Position numbers and translations under genes: made by a program. The notes under the pieces are model-generated. The model saw nothing but the letters and a program-made list of their open reading frames with translations, was not told where the DNA came from and did no database searches. Of a stretch of DNA of 64,000 nt, positions 56,850-64,000 are shown piece after piece. Numbering within the stretch: position 1 is the stretch's first letter; each line of letters begins with the position of its first letter. Origin of the DNA: Aliiglaciecola sp. M165 (GTDB taxonomy: Bacteria; Pseudomonadota; Gammaproteobacteria; Enterobacterales; Alteromonadaceae); assembly GCF_007197995.1 (NCBI RefSeq), contig NZ_VKKH01000003.1:348293-412292 (forward strand), given 5' to 3'.

Positions 56850-57320
56850 TTAAGCTTGGCCACCGCATTTGCCTTCGCCACACTTGCCTTCTTTCTTAGC
56901 TTTGTCGCCGCCACATTTGCCTTCGCCACACTTGCCTTCTTTCTTAGCTTTGTCGCCGCCACATTTGCCTTCGCCGCACTTGCCTTCTTTCTTAGCTTTG
57001 TCGCCGCCACATTTGCCTTCGCCGCACTTGCCTTCTTTCTTAGCTTTGTCGCCGCCACATTTGCCTTCGCCACACTTGCCTTCTTTCTTAGCTTTGTCGC
57101 CGCCACACTTACCTTCGCCGCACTTGCCTTCTTTCTTAGCTTTGTCGCCGCCACATTTGCCTTCGCCACACTTACCTTCAGCAGCGTCTTGCATGTAACC
57201 AGCGTCAAGCGTTTGAACACCAAAAGGGGTAGCATTCGCGCTTAAACTCACAGATGCAAGTGAGCCGATGACGACTGCGCCGACTGTAGTAGCGATAGTA
57301 GTTTTTTTAACTTGTTTCAT
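56850..57320 (-). CDS. hvfA: HvfA/BufA-type cysteine-repeat RiPP precursor
   Basis: The 156-residue protein has a signal peptide (residues 1-30, MKQVKKTTIATTVGAVVIGS to SANA). A short segment (TPFGVQTLDAGYMQDAAEGK) leads into seven near-identical copies of EGKCGEGKCGG, joined by DKAKK. The repeat is 16 residues (48 bp) with two Cys per copy, 14 in all. The EGKCG pentapeptide is the modified motif of HvfA-type precursors. The product is an exported, probably copper-binding peptide. Basic (Lys-rich) spacers distinguish it. The ORFs on the other frames are echoes of the repeat. Confidence 0.93.
   Translation of the reverse strand: MKQVKKTTIATTVGAVVIGSLASVSLSANATPFGVQTLDAGYMQDAAEGKCGEGKCGGDKAKKEGKCGEGKCGGDKAKKEGKCGEGKCGGDKAKKEGKCGEGKCGGDKAKKEGKCGEGKCGGDKAKKEGKCGEGKCGGDKAKKEGKCGEGKCGGQA
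56857..57184 (-). repeat. 48-bp tandem repeat within hvfA
   Basis: Seven EGKCGEGKCGG-coding units with six DKAKK spacers occur with only scattered third-position differences (TGCCTT/TACCTT; CCACAC/CCGCAC). Near-identity at DNA level points to recent expansion or homogenisation, so copy number is likely variable between strains. Confidence 0.93.
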
Positions 57321-57703
57321 GATTATTCCTATAAAATATTTTTTGTGAGTCTAAACACTTTTGTTGCATTCGGTTTATAAGACCTTTGCATGTTAAAATT
57401 TATTTCACTTTTTTTTGATTTGTTCGTTTTATCGATTATTCATCGAATAAATCCGTTGAGTAACCCATGAGCTAAGCAAAACATCAGGTTAAAAGTGAAT
57501 TTGCCTTAACATAATTCGATTTCGTTGTTTTAGACAGACTGTGATCGGCGTTTCTTTCACTAAAGTTATCACAAATTTATAACAATTAAAGTTTTTGCGG
57601 GATAATTTATTGCTCAGCTGCGGAGGTTTCCGACTTCGCAACTGGTTAAAGAGAGGAATGTACGTCAGCACCGAAGTGACCACTAGAGGATTCACTTCGG
57701 TAA
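57321..57703. other. hvfA upstream region without genes
   Basis: No gene is seen. AT-rich sequence upstream of hvfA (57330-57470) should hold its promoter, but I could not define boxes with confidence. ACCGAAGTGA / TCACTTCGGT (57670-57701) is a perfect 10-bp hairpin directly bordering the MITE-like element. Confidence 0.6.
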
Positions 57704-57972
57704 TAATACCAATCCACATAAAGAAGTGATCAGTCAGAATGCGCCCAGCGGTTTTTGAACAAAGCGTCGCTATGCCCAAAGGGTGGTTCCCTTTCAAATA
57801 GCGACAATGCAGGTCACAAGCCGCTGGGACATTCCCTTCGGACGAGATTTAAGTGGGCGTACTCAGCGTTGCCTGAACTTAAAAGAGCCCCACTCTTGAT
57901 TCATTCAAGCGCCTTGATTACGCCCATTTACTTTCTCGCTGCCTGATCATTTCTTTGTGCGGATTGGTATTA
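57704..57972. mobile_element. MITE-like element with 30-bp terminal inverted repeats
   Basis: The ends read TAATACCAATCCACATAAAG... and ...TTTGTGCGGATTGGTATTA; the 30-bp terminal inverted repeats differ at only about three positions and begin with a TA. Inside, further inverted repeats are nested: CCCAGCGG / CCGCTGGG, TCGCTAT / ATAGCGA and TAAGTGGGCGTA / TACGCCCATTTA. No transposase is encoded, so it is non-autonomous and highly structured. It lies between hvfA and the redoxin/ScsB operon. Confidence 0.85.
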
Positions 57973-57980
57973 AAGCCAGG

Positions 57981-58583
57981 CTAACCTTTGTACTTGATTG
58001 AACAGCCGTATGGAGGAGTCAGTTTGTTGTCGATATTTTGACCAGCCAGTAATGCAGTCAGTCCTTGATCAACATAATTGGTCGCTTTAGGGATATCTGC
58101 AGGATTTGCCGACTTGATACTGTCGATTCCTCCTGCATATTTCAACTCCCCTTTAGGGTCAATAATGTACATATGAGGTGTAGTTTTTGCTGCGTACTGC
58201 TTTCCAACATTTCCTTCTGGGTCGAATAACACATGGTTTGGTGCAGCATTGCGATTGGTAGTTAGTTCGTTAGCTTTTGCTGCGTCAACATACCCTTGTT
58301 TTCCTGGTGCTGAAGATATAATCGACAACCAAACGACATCTTTTTCTGTGTATTTGCGTTGCAAGGCCTGCATGTTGTCGCTTTCATAATGTTTTTTCAC
58401 GTAGGGGCATAAATGATTGGTCCATTCTAAAACCACGTGTTTGCCCTTAAAATCAGATAAGGACACAGTTTCACCGTTACTGCCCGTCAATGTGAAATCT
58501 GGTGCTGCGCTGTCTACGCTCACCTTTGCAAAAGCACTGGTACCTATAAGCAGTGCAGCGACTGTTAACCATTTTCTAACCAT
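57981..58583 (-). CDS. Exported thioredoxin-fold (redoxin) protein
   Basis: From the ATG at 58583 (MVRKWLTVAALLIGTSAFAK; site GAGAGGAGC) the protein has 200 residues with a signal peptide cut at AFA|KV. The AhpC/TSA-Redoxin fold shows APDFTLTGSNGETVSLSDFK and VVLEWTNHLCPYVKKHYESD. The single Cys stands in the peroxiredoxin-like position, without CxxC. Its start lies 1 bp past the stop of the DsbD-like gene, so the two form an operon. A periplasmic thiol peroxidase-like or ScsC-like partner role is inferred. Confidence 0.88.
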   Translation of the reverse strand: MVRKWLTVAALLIGTSAFAKVSVDSAAPDFTLTGSNGETVSLSDFKGKHVVLEWTNHLCPYVKKHYESDNMQALQRKYTEKDVVWLSIISSAPGKQGYVDAAKANELTTNRNAAPNHVLFDPEGNVGKQYAAKTTPHMYIIDPKGELKYAGGIDSIKSANPADIPKATNYVDQGLTALLAGQNIDNKLTPPYGCSIKYKG

Positions 58584-58584
58584 G

Positions 58585-60660
58585 TCAACGCTCCTCTCTA
58601 GCTTGATTGATTGCATTTACAACAATATTTGGGGTTAAAATTTGCGGTAGCACTTGTTTTGTCTTATCTCCCGCATACACCACATATAATGGTACGCCAG
58701 CTCGTTCATATTGGGTCAAATATGACAAAATTTCTGCATTTTTATTTGTCCAATCCCCCACCATGTATGTCACATCTGAACTGGCCAGCGCCGATTTAAC
58801 CTCTTTGTCTGTTAAAGCGATTTGCTCATTCACTTTGCAGGTAATACACCAGTCTGCAGTCATGTTTACCATAACAACTTGCCCCTGCTGTTTTAACTTA
58901 GTTAATTGAAACTCGTCAAACGCAATAGCGTTCGACGGTTGATTAGATGCGGTAGACACCAATATCTGCTGAATTCCATACATGTATACGGGTAACCCTA
59001 TACAAAGCAAACCAGAAATAATCATTGCCAGACGCATGAATCTGCCTGATAGCTTGTCTACCAACCAGATAAACATGCAAAAGCTGGTTAACGCGACAAG
59101 TAGTAAAAACTGAGCTTGAACACCTGCTTGCCCAGCAAACACCCAACACAACCAGGCGACAGTTAAGAACATAGGAAAAGCAAGAACCTTTTTAAATGTG
59201 ACCATCCAAAGCCCAGGTTTGGGTAACATAGAAGCGAATTTTTGCGACATAAACAACAACGTTAGTGGCAAGGCAAACCCGATAGCCAGCGAATTAAATA
59301 GCAGAATAGTTATTAGTGGTTCACTTACCAAAGCTATACCCAATGCAGCCGCCATGAAGGGCGCCGTGCAAGGAGAAGCAACGATGACGGCTAGAACACC
59401 TGTGCTGAAATGGGAAAAAGAAGAATTACCCGAAACCAATGATTGACCAACACCAGCAAAACTGTTGCCAACAGGCACTGCATCTAGAAGTGTCATAGCA
59501 ATGAAGGTAAACAAAAATGCGAGCAGGATCACAACAATAGGTTCTTGCATATGAAACCCCCACCCGACTTGCTGCCCGCCTAGCTGTAATAATAGAATAA
59601 CGACTGCAAAAGCATTAAAACTTGCGAGCACACCCAGCAAATACGACCAGTTATGATCTGAGTTGGTGGGGTTGTTTTGTAGAGCCAGGGCTTTGATTGA
59701 CAAAATTGGCAACACACAAGGCATTAAATTTAGGATCAGGCCGCCAATAAATGCCATCCCCATGTAAATAATCAGTTCAGCGCCTGACAAATCATTTGCG
59801 CCACCAGATAGGTTGACTTCACTTGTAGCGGATAAAAGCTGTGAGTCCACATAACGAGCATTTTGTCCATCTGAGAGCAGCCACTGTAATTGTGTAGCTT
59901 CACCGCTAAAGTAGGCCGACTTAGCCATCAGTATTCGTGCAGTTTGTTCTTCTCCCCAAACAATCTGCTGCTCACCTGCATGCTGGATAAGCGCACTATC
60001 AAATGGAAAGAGTGTCCATCGTGATGTGTCAAGCCCGCTAATTTCTATGGCAATGTGCTCGTCCAAAATTTCGTGTTTAGCCTTTATTAACGACAGATTT
60101 GGCAATTCGTTGCGAGCTTGCTCAAATATTGGCGCATCTTTTGAAAGCAGAGTTTCCAATTGAACAGGCAGTGAAAATCCTAATGTGGCCCACCCCGGAA
60201 TACAGTCTTCTTTGCATACCAACCAAGAAATATCAACACGTATATCGACAATTTCTTCGGTTTTTATACCCTCAGGAACAGATACATCAACCATCAATAA
60301 ATTAGCCCCATCAAAGCCATAGTTGACGAGATGCGCAACAGGTATCGCCTTTGGAATCGGCCATTGTATTTCACCAAACTGGAGAGGCGTATCAGATTGC
60401 CAGTCAATTTTTGGCGCTTCTCCAGAATCACCAGGGTTTCGCCAATAGGTATGCCAATCTTGTTCTGGCTCAAACAAAACGCCCAGCGTGATCGTTTGTC
60501 CCGGCACTAACGCTTGAACTTCGGACAACAAAGTGACTTGAATATGTGGACCCTGCGCCCCGGGCTTAAGATCGTTAGCGTCTGCAAAAGGGCTTGCACC
60601 AATAAAGAAAATAAGAAGAAATATATTAAGCGCAGTTTTCATGAAAAGAAGCCAATTCAT
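58585..60660 (-). CDS. ScsB/DsbD-family thiol-disulfide transporter
   Basis: The 691-residue protein has a signal peptide, then an N-terminal periplasmic alpha-like domain (about 30-280, DWHTYWRNPGDSGEAPKIDW; WLVCKEDCIPGWATLGFSLP with a Cys pair). The eight-helix core (about 295-560) contains LNLMPCVLPILSIKALAL and VIASPCTAPFMAAALG with the redox cysteines, and a C-terminal thioredoxin domain has VNMTADWCITCKVNEQIAL. It passes electrons from cytoplasmic thioredoxin to periplasmic partners. The N-terminal type fits ScsB (copper tolerance) better than classic DsbD. The start may be the Met at 60642. Confidence 0.92.
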   Translation of the reverse strand: MNWLLFMKTALNIFLLIFFIGASPFADANDLKPGAQGPHIQVTLLSEVQALVPGQTITLGVLFEPEQDWHTYWRNPGDSGEAPKIDWQSDTPLQFGEIQWPIPKAIPVAHLVNYGFDGANLLMVDVSVPEGIKTEEIVDIRVDISWLVCKEDCIPGWATLGFSLPVQLETLLSKDAPIFEQARNELPNLSLIKAKHEILDEHIAIEISGLDTSRWTLFPFDSALIQHAGEQQIVWGEEQTARILMAKSAYFSGEATQLQWLLSDGQNARYVDSQLLSATSEVNLSGGANDLSGAELIIYMGMAFIGGLILNLMPCVLPILSIKALALQNNPTNSDHNWSYLLGVLASFNAFAVVILLLQLGGQQVGWGFHMQEPIVVILLAFLFTFIAMTLLDAVPVGNSFAGVGQSLVSGNSSFSHFSTGVLAVIVASPCTAPFMAAALGIALVSEPLITILLFNSLAIGFALPLTLLFMSQKFASMLPKPGLWMVTFKKVLAFPMFLTVAWLCWVFAGQAGVQAQFLLLVALTSFCMFIWLVDKLSGRFMRLAMIISGLLCIGLPVYMYGIQQILVSTASNQPSNAIAFDEFQLTKLKQQGQVVMVNMTADWCITCKVNEQIALTDKEVKSALASSDVTYMVGDWTNKNAEILSYLTQYERAGVPLYVVYAGDKTKQVLPQILTPNIVVNAINQAREER

Positions 60661-60717
60661 CCAAGACTTTGTGTTTAACGTAACAACACAGATGTTATAT
60701 CAATAAATACGGAAAAA

Positions 60718-61170
60718 ATGAAAAAAAGGTACAGAGTTTTTCTTGCTTTGCTGGTTATGTTTGCCACTGGTGCATGCTTAAGCAAGATGAGTAGCCACGA
60801 AATGCTATCTTTGCAACAACTCAAGTGGAAACATCGCATTGTCGTCACCACGCTAGTCGATAACGATGCGGTAAATGCGCTTGCTGAGCAAATCAAAAAA
60901 AATAGTGATTTTTTTGATGAACGAAAACTTATTGTTGTGGTGAAAGTGAATGATATGCTAGTTGAAATAAAACAAAACATAATGATTGAAGGCAACAACA
61001 AAACTCAGTTTTTAAACCGGTTACAAAACAATAATACAATCTTAATAGGATTAGACGGCGGCACTAAAGCGACTTATCCAGCCTTGAATTGGCAAGAAAT
61101 ATTTGCCGATATCGATAGCATGCCAATGCGAAGAAACGAGATTGAAAGGAACATAAAAGATAACAAATAA
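60718..61170 (+). CDS. DUF4174 lipoprotein-like protein
   Basis: The 150-residue protein begins MKKRYRVFLALLVMFATGAC, a lipoprotein signal with Cys20 in ATGAC. A thioredoxin-like domain without catalytic cysteines follows (LQQLKWKHRIVVTTLVDND, NNTILIGLDGGTKATYPALN, then DIDSMPMRRNEI). This pattern is that of DUF4174 and is divergent from the ScsB-like gene. RBS is weak. Function is unknown, perhaps envelope stress-related. Confidence 0.82.
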   Translation: MKKRYRVFLALLVMFATGACLSKMSSHEMLSLQQLKWKHRIVVTTLVDNDAVNALAEQIKKNSDFFDERKLIVVVKVNDMLVEIKQNIMIEGNNKTQFLNRLQNNNTILIGLDGGTKATYPALNWQEIFADIDSMPMRRNEIERNIKDNK

Positions 61171-61171
61171 A

Positions 61172-61203
61172 AAAGGCCCAGTCTTTCGACTGAGCCTTGT
61201 TTA
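61172..61203. terminator. Terminator between DUF4174 gene and tRNA-Glu
   Basis: AAGGCCCAGTC / GACTGAGCCTT form an 11-bp stem with one mismatch and a TTTC loop, ending TTGTTT. It can also end the convergent tRNA transcript. Confidence 0.85.
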
Positions 61204-61205
61204 TA

Positions 61206-61281
61206 TGGCGTCCCCTAGGGGATTCGAACCCCTGTTACCGCCGTGAAAGGGCGGTGTCCTAGGCCTCTAGACGAAGGGGAC
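61206..61281 (-). tRNA. tRNA-Glu (anticodon TTC), distal copy
   Basis: A 76-nt cloverleaf with encoded CCA: acceptor GTCCCCT / AGGGGAC, anticodon arm CCGCC-CTTTCAC-GGCGG (TTC), T-arm GGGGTTCGAATCCCC. It is identical in sequence to the copy at 61660-61735 and close to Escherichia coli tRNA-Glu. Confidence 0.98.
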
Positions 61282-61659
61282 AGAAATTTTGTCACCAAAG
61301 CATGCTTTGGTAAATTTCTGTAAGGCGAAGTGAGCTTGCGAACTGAGCGACCTTATTTGGTCTTCAAAACAACAATCTAACTTTTCTTACAAAAACAACT
61401 TCTATCTCAACTATTTACCCAATCCGCCTAGGAATGTGGACTGAGCGTTCCTTGTTACCGACAAGCGGTCAACAAAACACATCCTGTGTTCTGGTATATG
61501 GCGTCCCCTAGGGGATTATAAAATACGTCCTGTATTTTACCCTTCGGGCCGTCGCAAGCGACGTTCAAAATGGTTCCCGACCATTTTGTCGAACCTAGGG
61601 TTCTCATCCCCTAGATTCATTTTGCTACTAAAAATCACGATTTCTAGCAGACTTCTATA
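61282..61659. repeat. tRNA-Glu spacer: duplicated unit and hairpin array
   Basis: The tRNA-Glu plus about 110 bp of following spacer (61202-61390) is duplicated at 61656-61844, 454 bp apart. Between copies lies an abortive tRNA-Glu 3' end (61495-61517). A row of perfect hairpins follows: CTTGT/ACAAG, AACACA/TGTGTT, AAAATAC/GTATTTT, CGTCGC/GCGACG, AAAATGG/CCATTTT (61451-61587). No gene is present. Confidence 0.8.
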
Positions 61660-61735
61660 TGGCGTCCCCTAGGGGATTCGAACCCCTGTTACCGCCGTGA
61701 AAGGGCGGTGTCCTAGGCCTCTAGACGAAGGGGAC
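61660..61735 (-). tRNA. tRNA-Glu (anticodon TTC), proximal copy
   Basis: A 76-nt cloverleaf identical to the copy at 61206-61281, including CCA. It follows tRNA-Ala in the same (minus) transcription unit. The flanking spacer is also duplicated. Confidence 0.98.
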
Positions 61736-61911
61736 AGAAATTTTGTCACCAAAGCTCCGCTTTGGTAAATTTCTGTAAGGCGAAGTGAGCTTGCGAACTG
61801 AGCGACCTTATTTAGTCTTCAAAACAACAAACTAACTTTATCTTACAAAAATAAAATTCTTGTCTAATCATATGCTTACTGGCCTAGGTGGTAGTAAACA
61901 ATCCTTGATAT

Positions 61912-61987
<76 letters not shown>

Positions 61988-62048
61988 GTGCTTATGTCAC
62001 TAGTTGCTTAGCCTTGTCGCTAGCTACCATTCCTTGACAGCGGGGCGC

Positions 62049-62077
62049 ATTCTAGGCATCTGACTTATTTATGTCAA
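62049..62077 (-). promoter_or_regulatory. Sigma-70 promoter of the tRNA-Ala-Glu-Glu unit
   Basis: On the minus strand TTGACA, 17 bp, TAGAAT, then a GC-rich discriminator (GCGCCCCGC). A near-consensus stable-RNA promoter about 62 bp upstream of tRNA-Ala. Confidence 0.92.
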
Positions 62078-62085
62078 CGATTTTT

Positions 62086-63495
62086 TTATGAATTTTCTCT
62101 GTTTGCTATATAAATAAGCGCTTTGTCGATTCGCTGCACAATTTGCTCTTTATAGAGCAAATTTAAAGTGACATCTAAAGAGGGTGAATTGCCAGCGCCG
62201 GTCACCGCCACCCGCAATGGCATACCCACTTTACCCATACCGACTTCGAGTTCTTCAGCTGTAGCATTTATCGCCTGCTGAATGTTTTCTGGCATCCAGT
62301 CGTTGATAGCTCTCAATTTGTTTTGAACCAACTCAAGTGCAGCTTTTGCTACAGGGCGTAAATGCTTTTTCGCAGCGCCAGCGTCAAATTCCTCATAGTC
62401 CTCATAGAAATAGCGACTAATCTGCGCCAATTCTTTTAAGGTTTTAACTCGGTCCGCCTGAATTGCAATGACCGATTCCAGAGTTGGCCCATTTGAAGTG
62501 TCAATGCCCTGCTGTTCAAAATGCCAACAGGCATGTTGAGCTACTTCGCTAGCCGGTAGTGTTTTAATGTAGTGCTGATTTAACCAAACCAGTTTATCGG
62601 TATTAAATGCTGATGCTGATTGCCCTATTGCATCCAGATCGAATAATTCAATCATTTCTTCAACTGAAAATATTTCCTGATCTCCATGTGACCACCCCAA
62701 GCGTACAAGGTAATTTAGCAAAGCCTGGGGTAAGTAACCGTCATCGCGATATTGCATTACGCTTACCGCACCATGTCGTTTTGACAACTTTTTGCCGTCA
62801 TCACCTAAAATCATCGAAACGTGGGCATATTCTGGTACAGGTGCTTCCAACGCATTAAGGATATTGATTTGTCGAGGAGTATTATTGATATGGTCTTCTC
62901 CACGCACAACATGAGTGATACCCATGTCCCAATCATCAACGACTACGCAAAAATTATACGTTGGTGCGCCGTCACTACGTTGAATAATTAAGTCATCCAA
63001 TTCAGTGTTACTGATGTCTATTTTTCCACGAATGTGGTCGTTTATCGTTACGACACCATCAAGTGGATTTTTAAAGCGTATGGCATAGGGTTGATCAGAT
63101 GGGTGATCGGTTCGGTCTCTCCACGTGCCTGGGTAACGCGGTTTTTCACCATTGGCCATTTGCGTTTCGCGAATCGAGTCTAGCTCTTCTGAGCTCATAA
63201 AACACTTATAAGCCTTCCCTTCATCTAACAATTTTTGGATCAGCTCTTTATATCTATCAAAACGTTGTGTCTGATAGTAGGGACCATCATCGTGATCCAG
63301 TCCCAACCAGGCCATGCCTTCTAGAATCGCGTCAATGGCTTCTTGCGTTGAACGTTCAATGTCAGTGTCTTCGATGCGCAGGACAAATTTGCCCCCTTTA
63401 CTTTTTGCGTAAAGCCAAGAATAAAGTGCAGTTCTTGCACCACCAACGTGAAGATAACCTGTTGGACTAGGTGCAAATCGAGTAGTAATGGACAT
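62086..63495 (-). CDS. gltX: Glutamyl-tRNA synthetase
   Basis: The 469-residue class I synthetase begins [20 protein letters not shown] (HIGH-like HVGG). It has [33 protein letters not shown] and the KMSKS-equivalent [13 protein letters not shown] (about 236-248), followed by the anticodon-binding alpha-helical domain. It charges tRNA-Glu. The neighbourhood with tRNA-Glu, tRNA-Ala and tRNA-Val genes is common in Gammaproteobacteria. The length is normal. Confidence 0.98.
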   Translation of the reverse strand: MSITTRFAPSPTGYLHVGGARTALYSWLYAKSKGGKFVLRIEDTDIERSTQEAIDAILEGMAWLGLDHDDGPYYQTQRFDRYKELIQKLLDEGKAYKCFMSSEELDSIRETQMANGEKPRYPGTWRDRTDHPSDQPYAIRFKNPLDGVVTINDHIRGKIDISNTELDDLIIQRSDGAPTYNFCVVVDDWDMGITHVVRGEDHINNTPRQINILNALEAPVPEYAHVSMILGDDGKKLSKRHGAVSVMQYRDDGYLPQALLNYLVRLGWSHGDQEIFSVEEMIELFDLDAIGQSASAFNTDKLVWLNQHYIKTLPASEVAQHACWHFEQQGIDTSNGPTLESVIAIQADRVKTLKELAQISRYFYEDYEEFDAGAAKKHLRPVAKAALELVQNKLRAINDWMPENIQQAINATAEELEVGMGKVGMPLRVAVTGAGNSPSLDVTLNLLYKEQIVQRIDKALIYIANRENS

Positions 63496-63801
63496 TGAAT
63501 TGGATTCCTCAGAAAATAAAAGCGGAGTTTAACAGTCTCCCGCTCAGTTTAAAAAGAGTAAATCATGGTTTTAGCAAAATGTAGTGGGCCTAAATTATGA
63601 CTAAGTGTAGATATCGATTTACTAAAAAACATGTTAATAAATGAAGAGAACCGAATCACATTGAATTTTTGAGTGTTTTTAATCGGATGTGAACAGAAAT
63701 CAGCCATTCACACAATAAAAGTCATTTTTTCAGTTGACAGCAAAGTCCGCATATCTATAATAGCGCTCCACTTGCCAAGCACGGCAGGTTTTTTTGAAGA
63801 A
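63496..63801. other. Intergenic region between gltX and tRNA-Val
   Basis: No gene is seen. It carries the divergent gltX upstream sequence and, at 63734-63761, the promoter of tRNA-Val. Confidence 0.7.
63734..63761 (+). promoter_or_regulatory. Sigma-70 promoter of tRNA-Val(TAC)
   Basis: Perfect TTGACA and perfect TATAAT boxes separated by 16 bp, followed by the GC-rich discriminator AGCGCTCC, 40 bp upstream of the tRNA. One of the strongest promoters in the window. Confidence 0.95.
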
Positions 63802-63877
63802 GGACGCTTAGCTCAGTTGGGAGAGCATCGCCCTTACAAGGCGAGGGTCACTGGTTCAAGCCCAGTAGCGTCCACCA
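63802..63877 (+). tRNA. tRNA-Val (anticodon TAC)
   Basis: A 76-nt cloverleaf with encoded CCA: acceptor GGACGCT / AGCGTCC, anticodon arm TCGCC-CTTACAA-GGCGA placing TAC, T-arm CTGGTTCAAGCCCAG. The 3' part recurs in degenerate form downstream. Confidence 0.98.
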
Positions 63878-64000
63878 TTTTTTAAAATGGTATGTGGGAG
63901 AGCATCGCCGCTCTTTACAAAAGACGAGGCGAGCTGGTTCAAAATCAGTAGCGTCCACCATTTTTTAAAATGGTATGTGGGAGAGCATCGCCGCTCTTTA
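63878..64000 (+). repeat. 83-bp tandem repeat of truncated tRNA-Val pseudogenes
   Basis: Each unit consists of an ACCATTTT / AAAATGGT palindrome, then a tRNA-Val-like sequence lacking the 5' acceptor and part of the D-arm. The anticodon region is altered (CTCTTTACAAAAGA), and the unit ends with an intact T-arm, acceptor and CCA (to 63960). The second unit begins at 63961; its 40 visible bases are identical to the first. The array continues past the window. Confidence 0.92.

Noticed and set aside
56856..57245. Long open frames on the plus strand and in another minus frame over hvfA
   Set aside because: They are echoes of the 48-bp repeat; only the frame with a signal peptide and EGKCG motifs fits a known family.
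57755..57946. 63-codon frame inside the MITE-like element
   Set aside because: It lies wholly within nested inverted repeats and has no ribosome-binding site.
63673..63885. 70-codon frame overlapping tRNA-Val
   Set aside because: It covers a tRNA gene and its promoter and has no support as a protein.

Overview
The window looks like a chromosomal segment of a marine gammaproteobacterium of the order Alteromonadales, most likely family Alteromonadaceae (Alteromonas/Paraglaciecola-like). This rests on gene content and protein character: the thrS-infC-rpmI-rplT / pheST-ihfA block, a complete hisGDCBHAFI operon with fused hisB and hisIE, a DUF3080 lipoprotein, a lone PEP-CTERM protein and tRNA-associated repeats. 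The genus cannot be fixed without a search.

Layout. 1-3.6 kb: truncated nagZ, a SLC45-type sugar transporter with a LacI-type operator, and ihfA. 3.6-11.8 kb (minus): the translation block thrS, infC (AUU start), rpmI and rplT, then pheS, pheT and ihfA. Between rplT and pheS sits about 1.6 kb of extra DNA: a double-glycine-leader bacteriocin-like peptide, two small membrane proteins, and a 24-bp minisatellite. 11.9-22 kb: accessory and metabolic genes (START protein, fructosamine kinase, pteridine reductase, DUF3080, PQQ-type sugar dehydrogenase, exported catalase-like peroxidase, PEP-CTERM protein, two unknown exported or membrane proteins). 22-24 kb: a REP-associated tyrosine transposase (RAYT) lying between an intact tRNA-Val and a displaced 3' fragment of the same tRNA. 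24-35.6 kb: patatin, VOC, ACT plus a degenerate EIIA-Glc, yffB-dapE-peptidase-DUF2897, a formyltransferase-like protein, a divergent DUF2855/saccharopine-type pair, and a LysR regulator. 35.6-36 kb: a second repeat region of the same GATGACG family, with a long hairpin. 36.6-44 kb: the his operon behind a classical His-codon leader and attenuator.

44-51 kb: a racemase, a second signal peptidase I, an hsp20 gene behind a ROSE-type RNA thermometer, a lipoprotein beta-propeller, a MAPEG protein, adk, and htpG with a sigma-32 promoter. 51-55 kb: recR, ybaB, dnaX (with a programmed -1 frameshift signal) and apt. 55-57.3 kb: an HvfABC/bufferin RiPP cluster with seven EGKCG-EGKCGG repeats in the precursor. 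A 269-bp MITE-like element separates it from a ScsB/DsbD plus redoxin operon. 61-64 kb: tRNA-Glu x2, tRNA-Ala, gltX and tRNA-Val, with duplicated and degenerate tRNA-derived repeats.

How the genes work together: most of the window is housekeeping (translation, histidine, replication/repair, chaperones). The accessory signals worth attention are the two peptide systems (bacteriocin-like and HvfABC), several small mobile or repetitive elements, and a rich set of RNA-level controls: the his attenuator, ROSE element, dnaX frameshift and infC AUU start.
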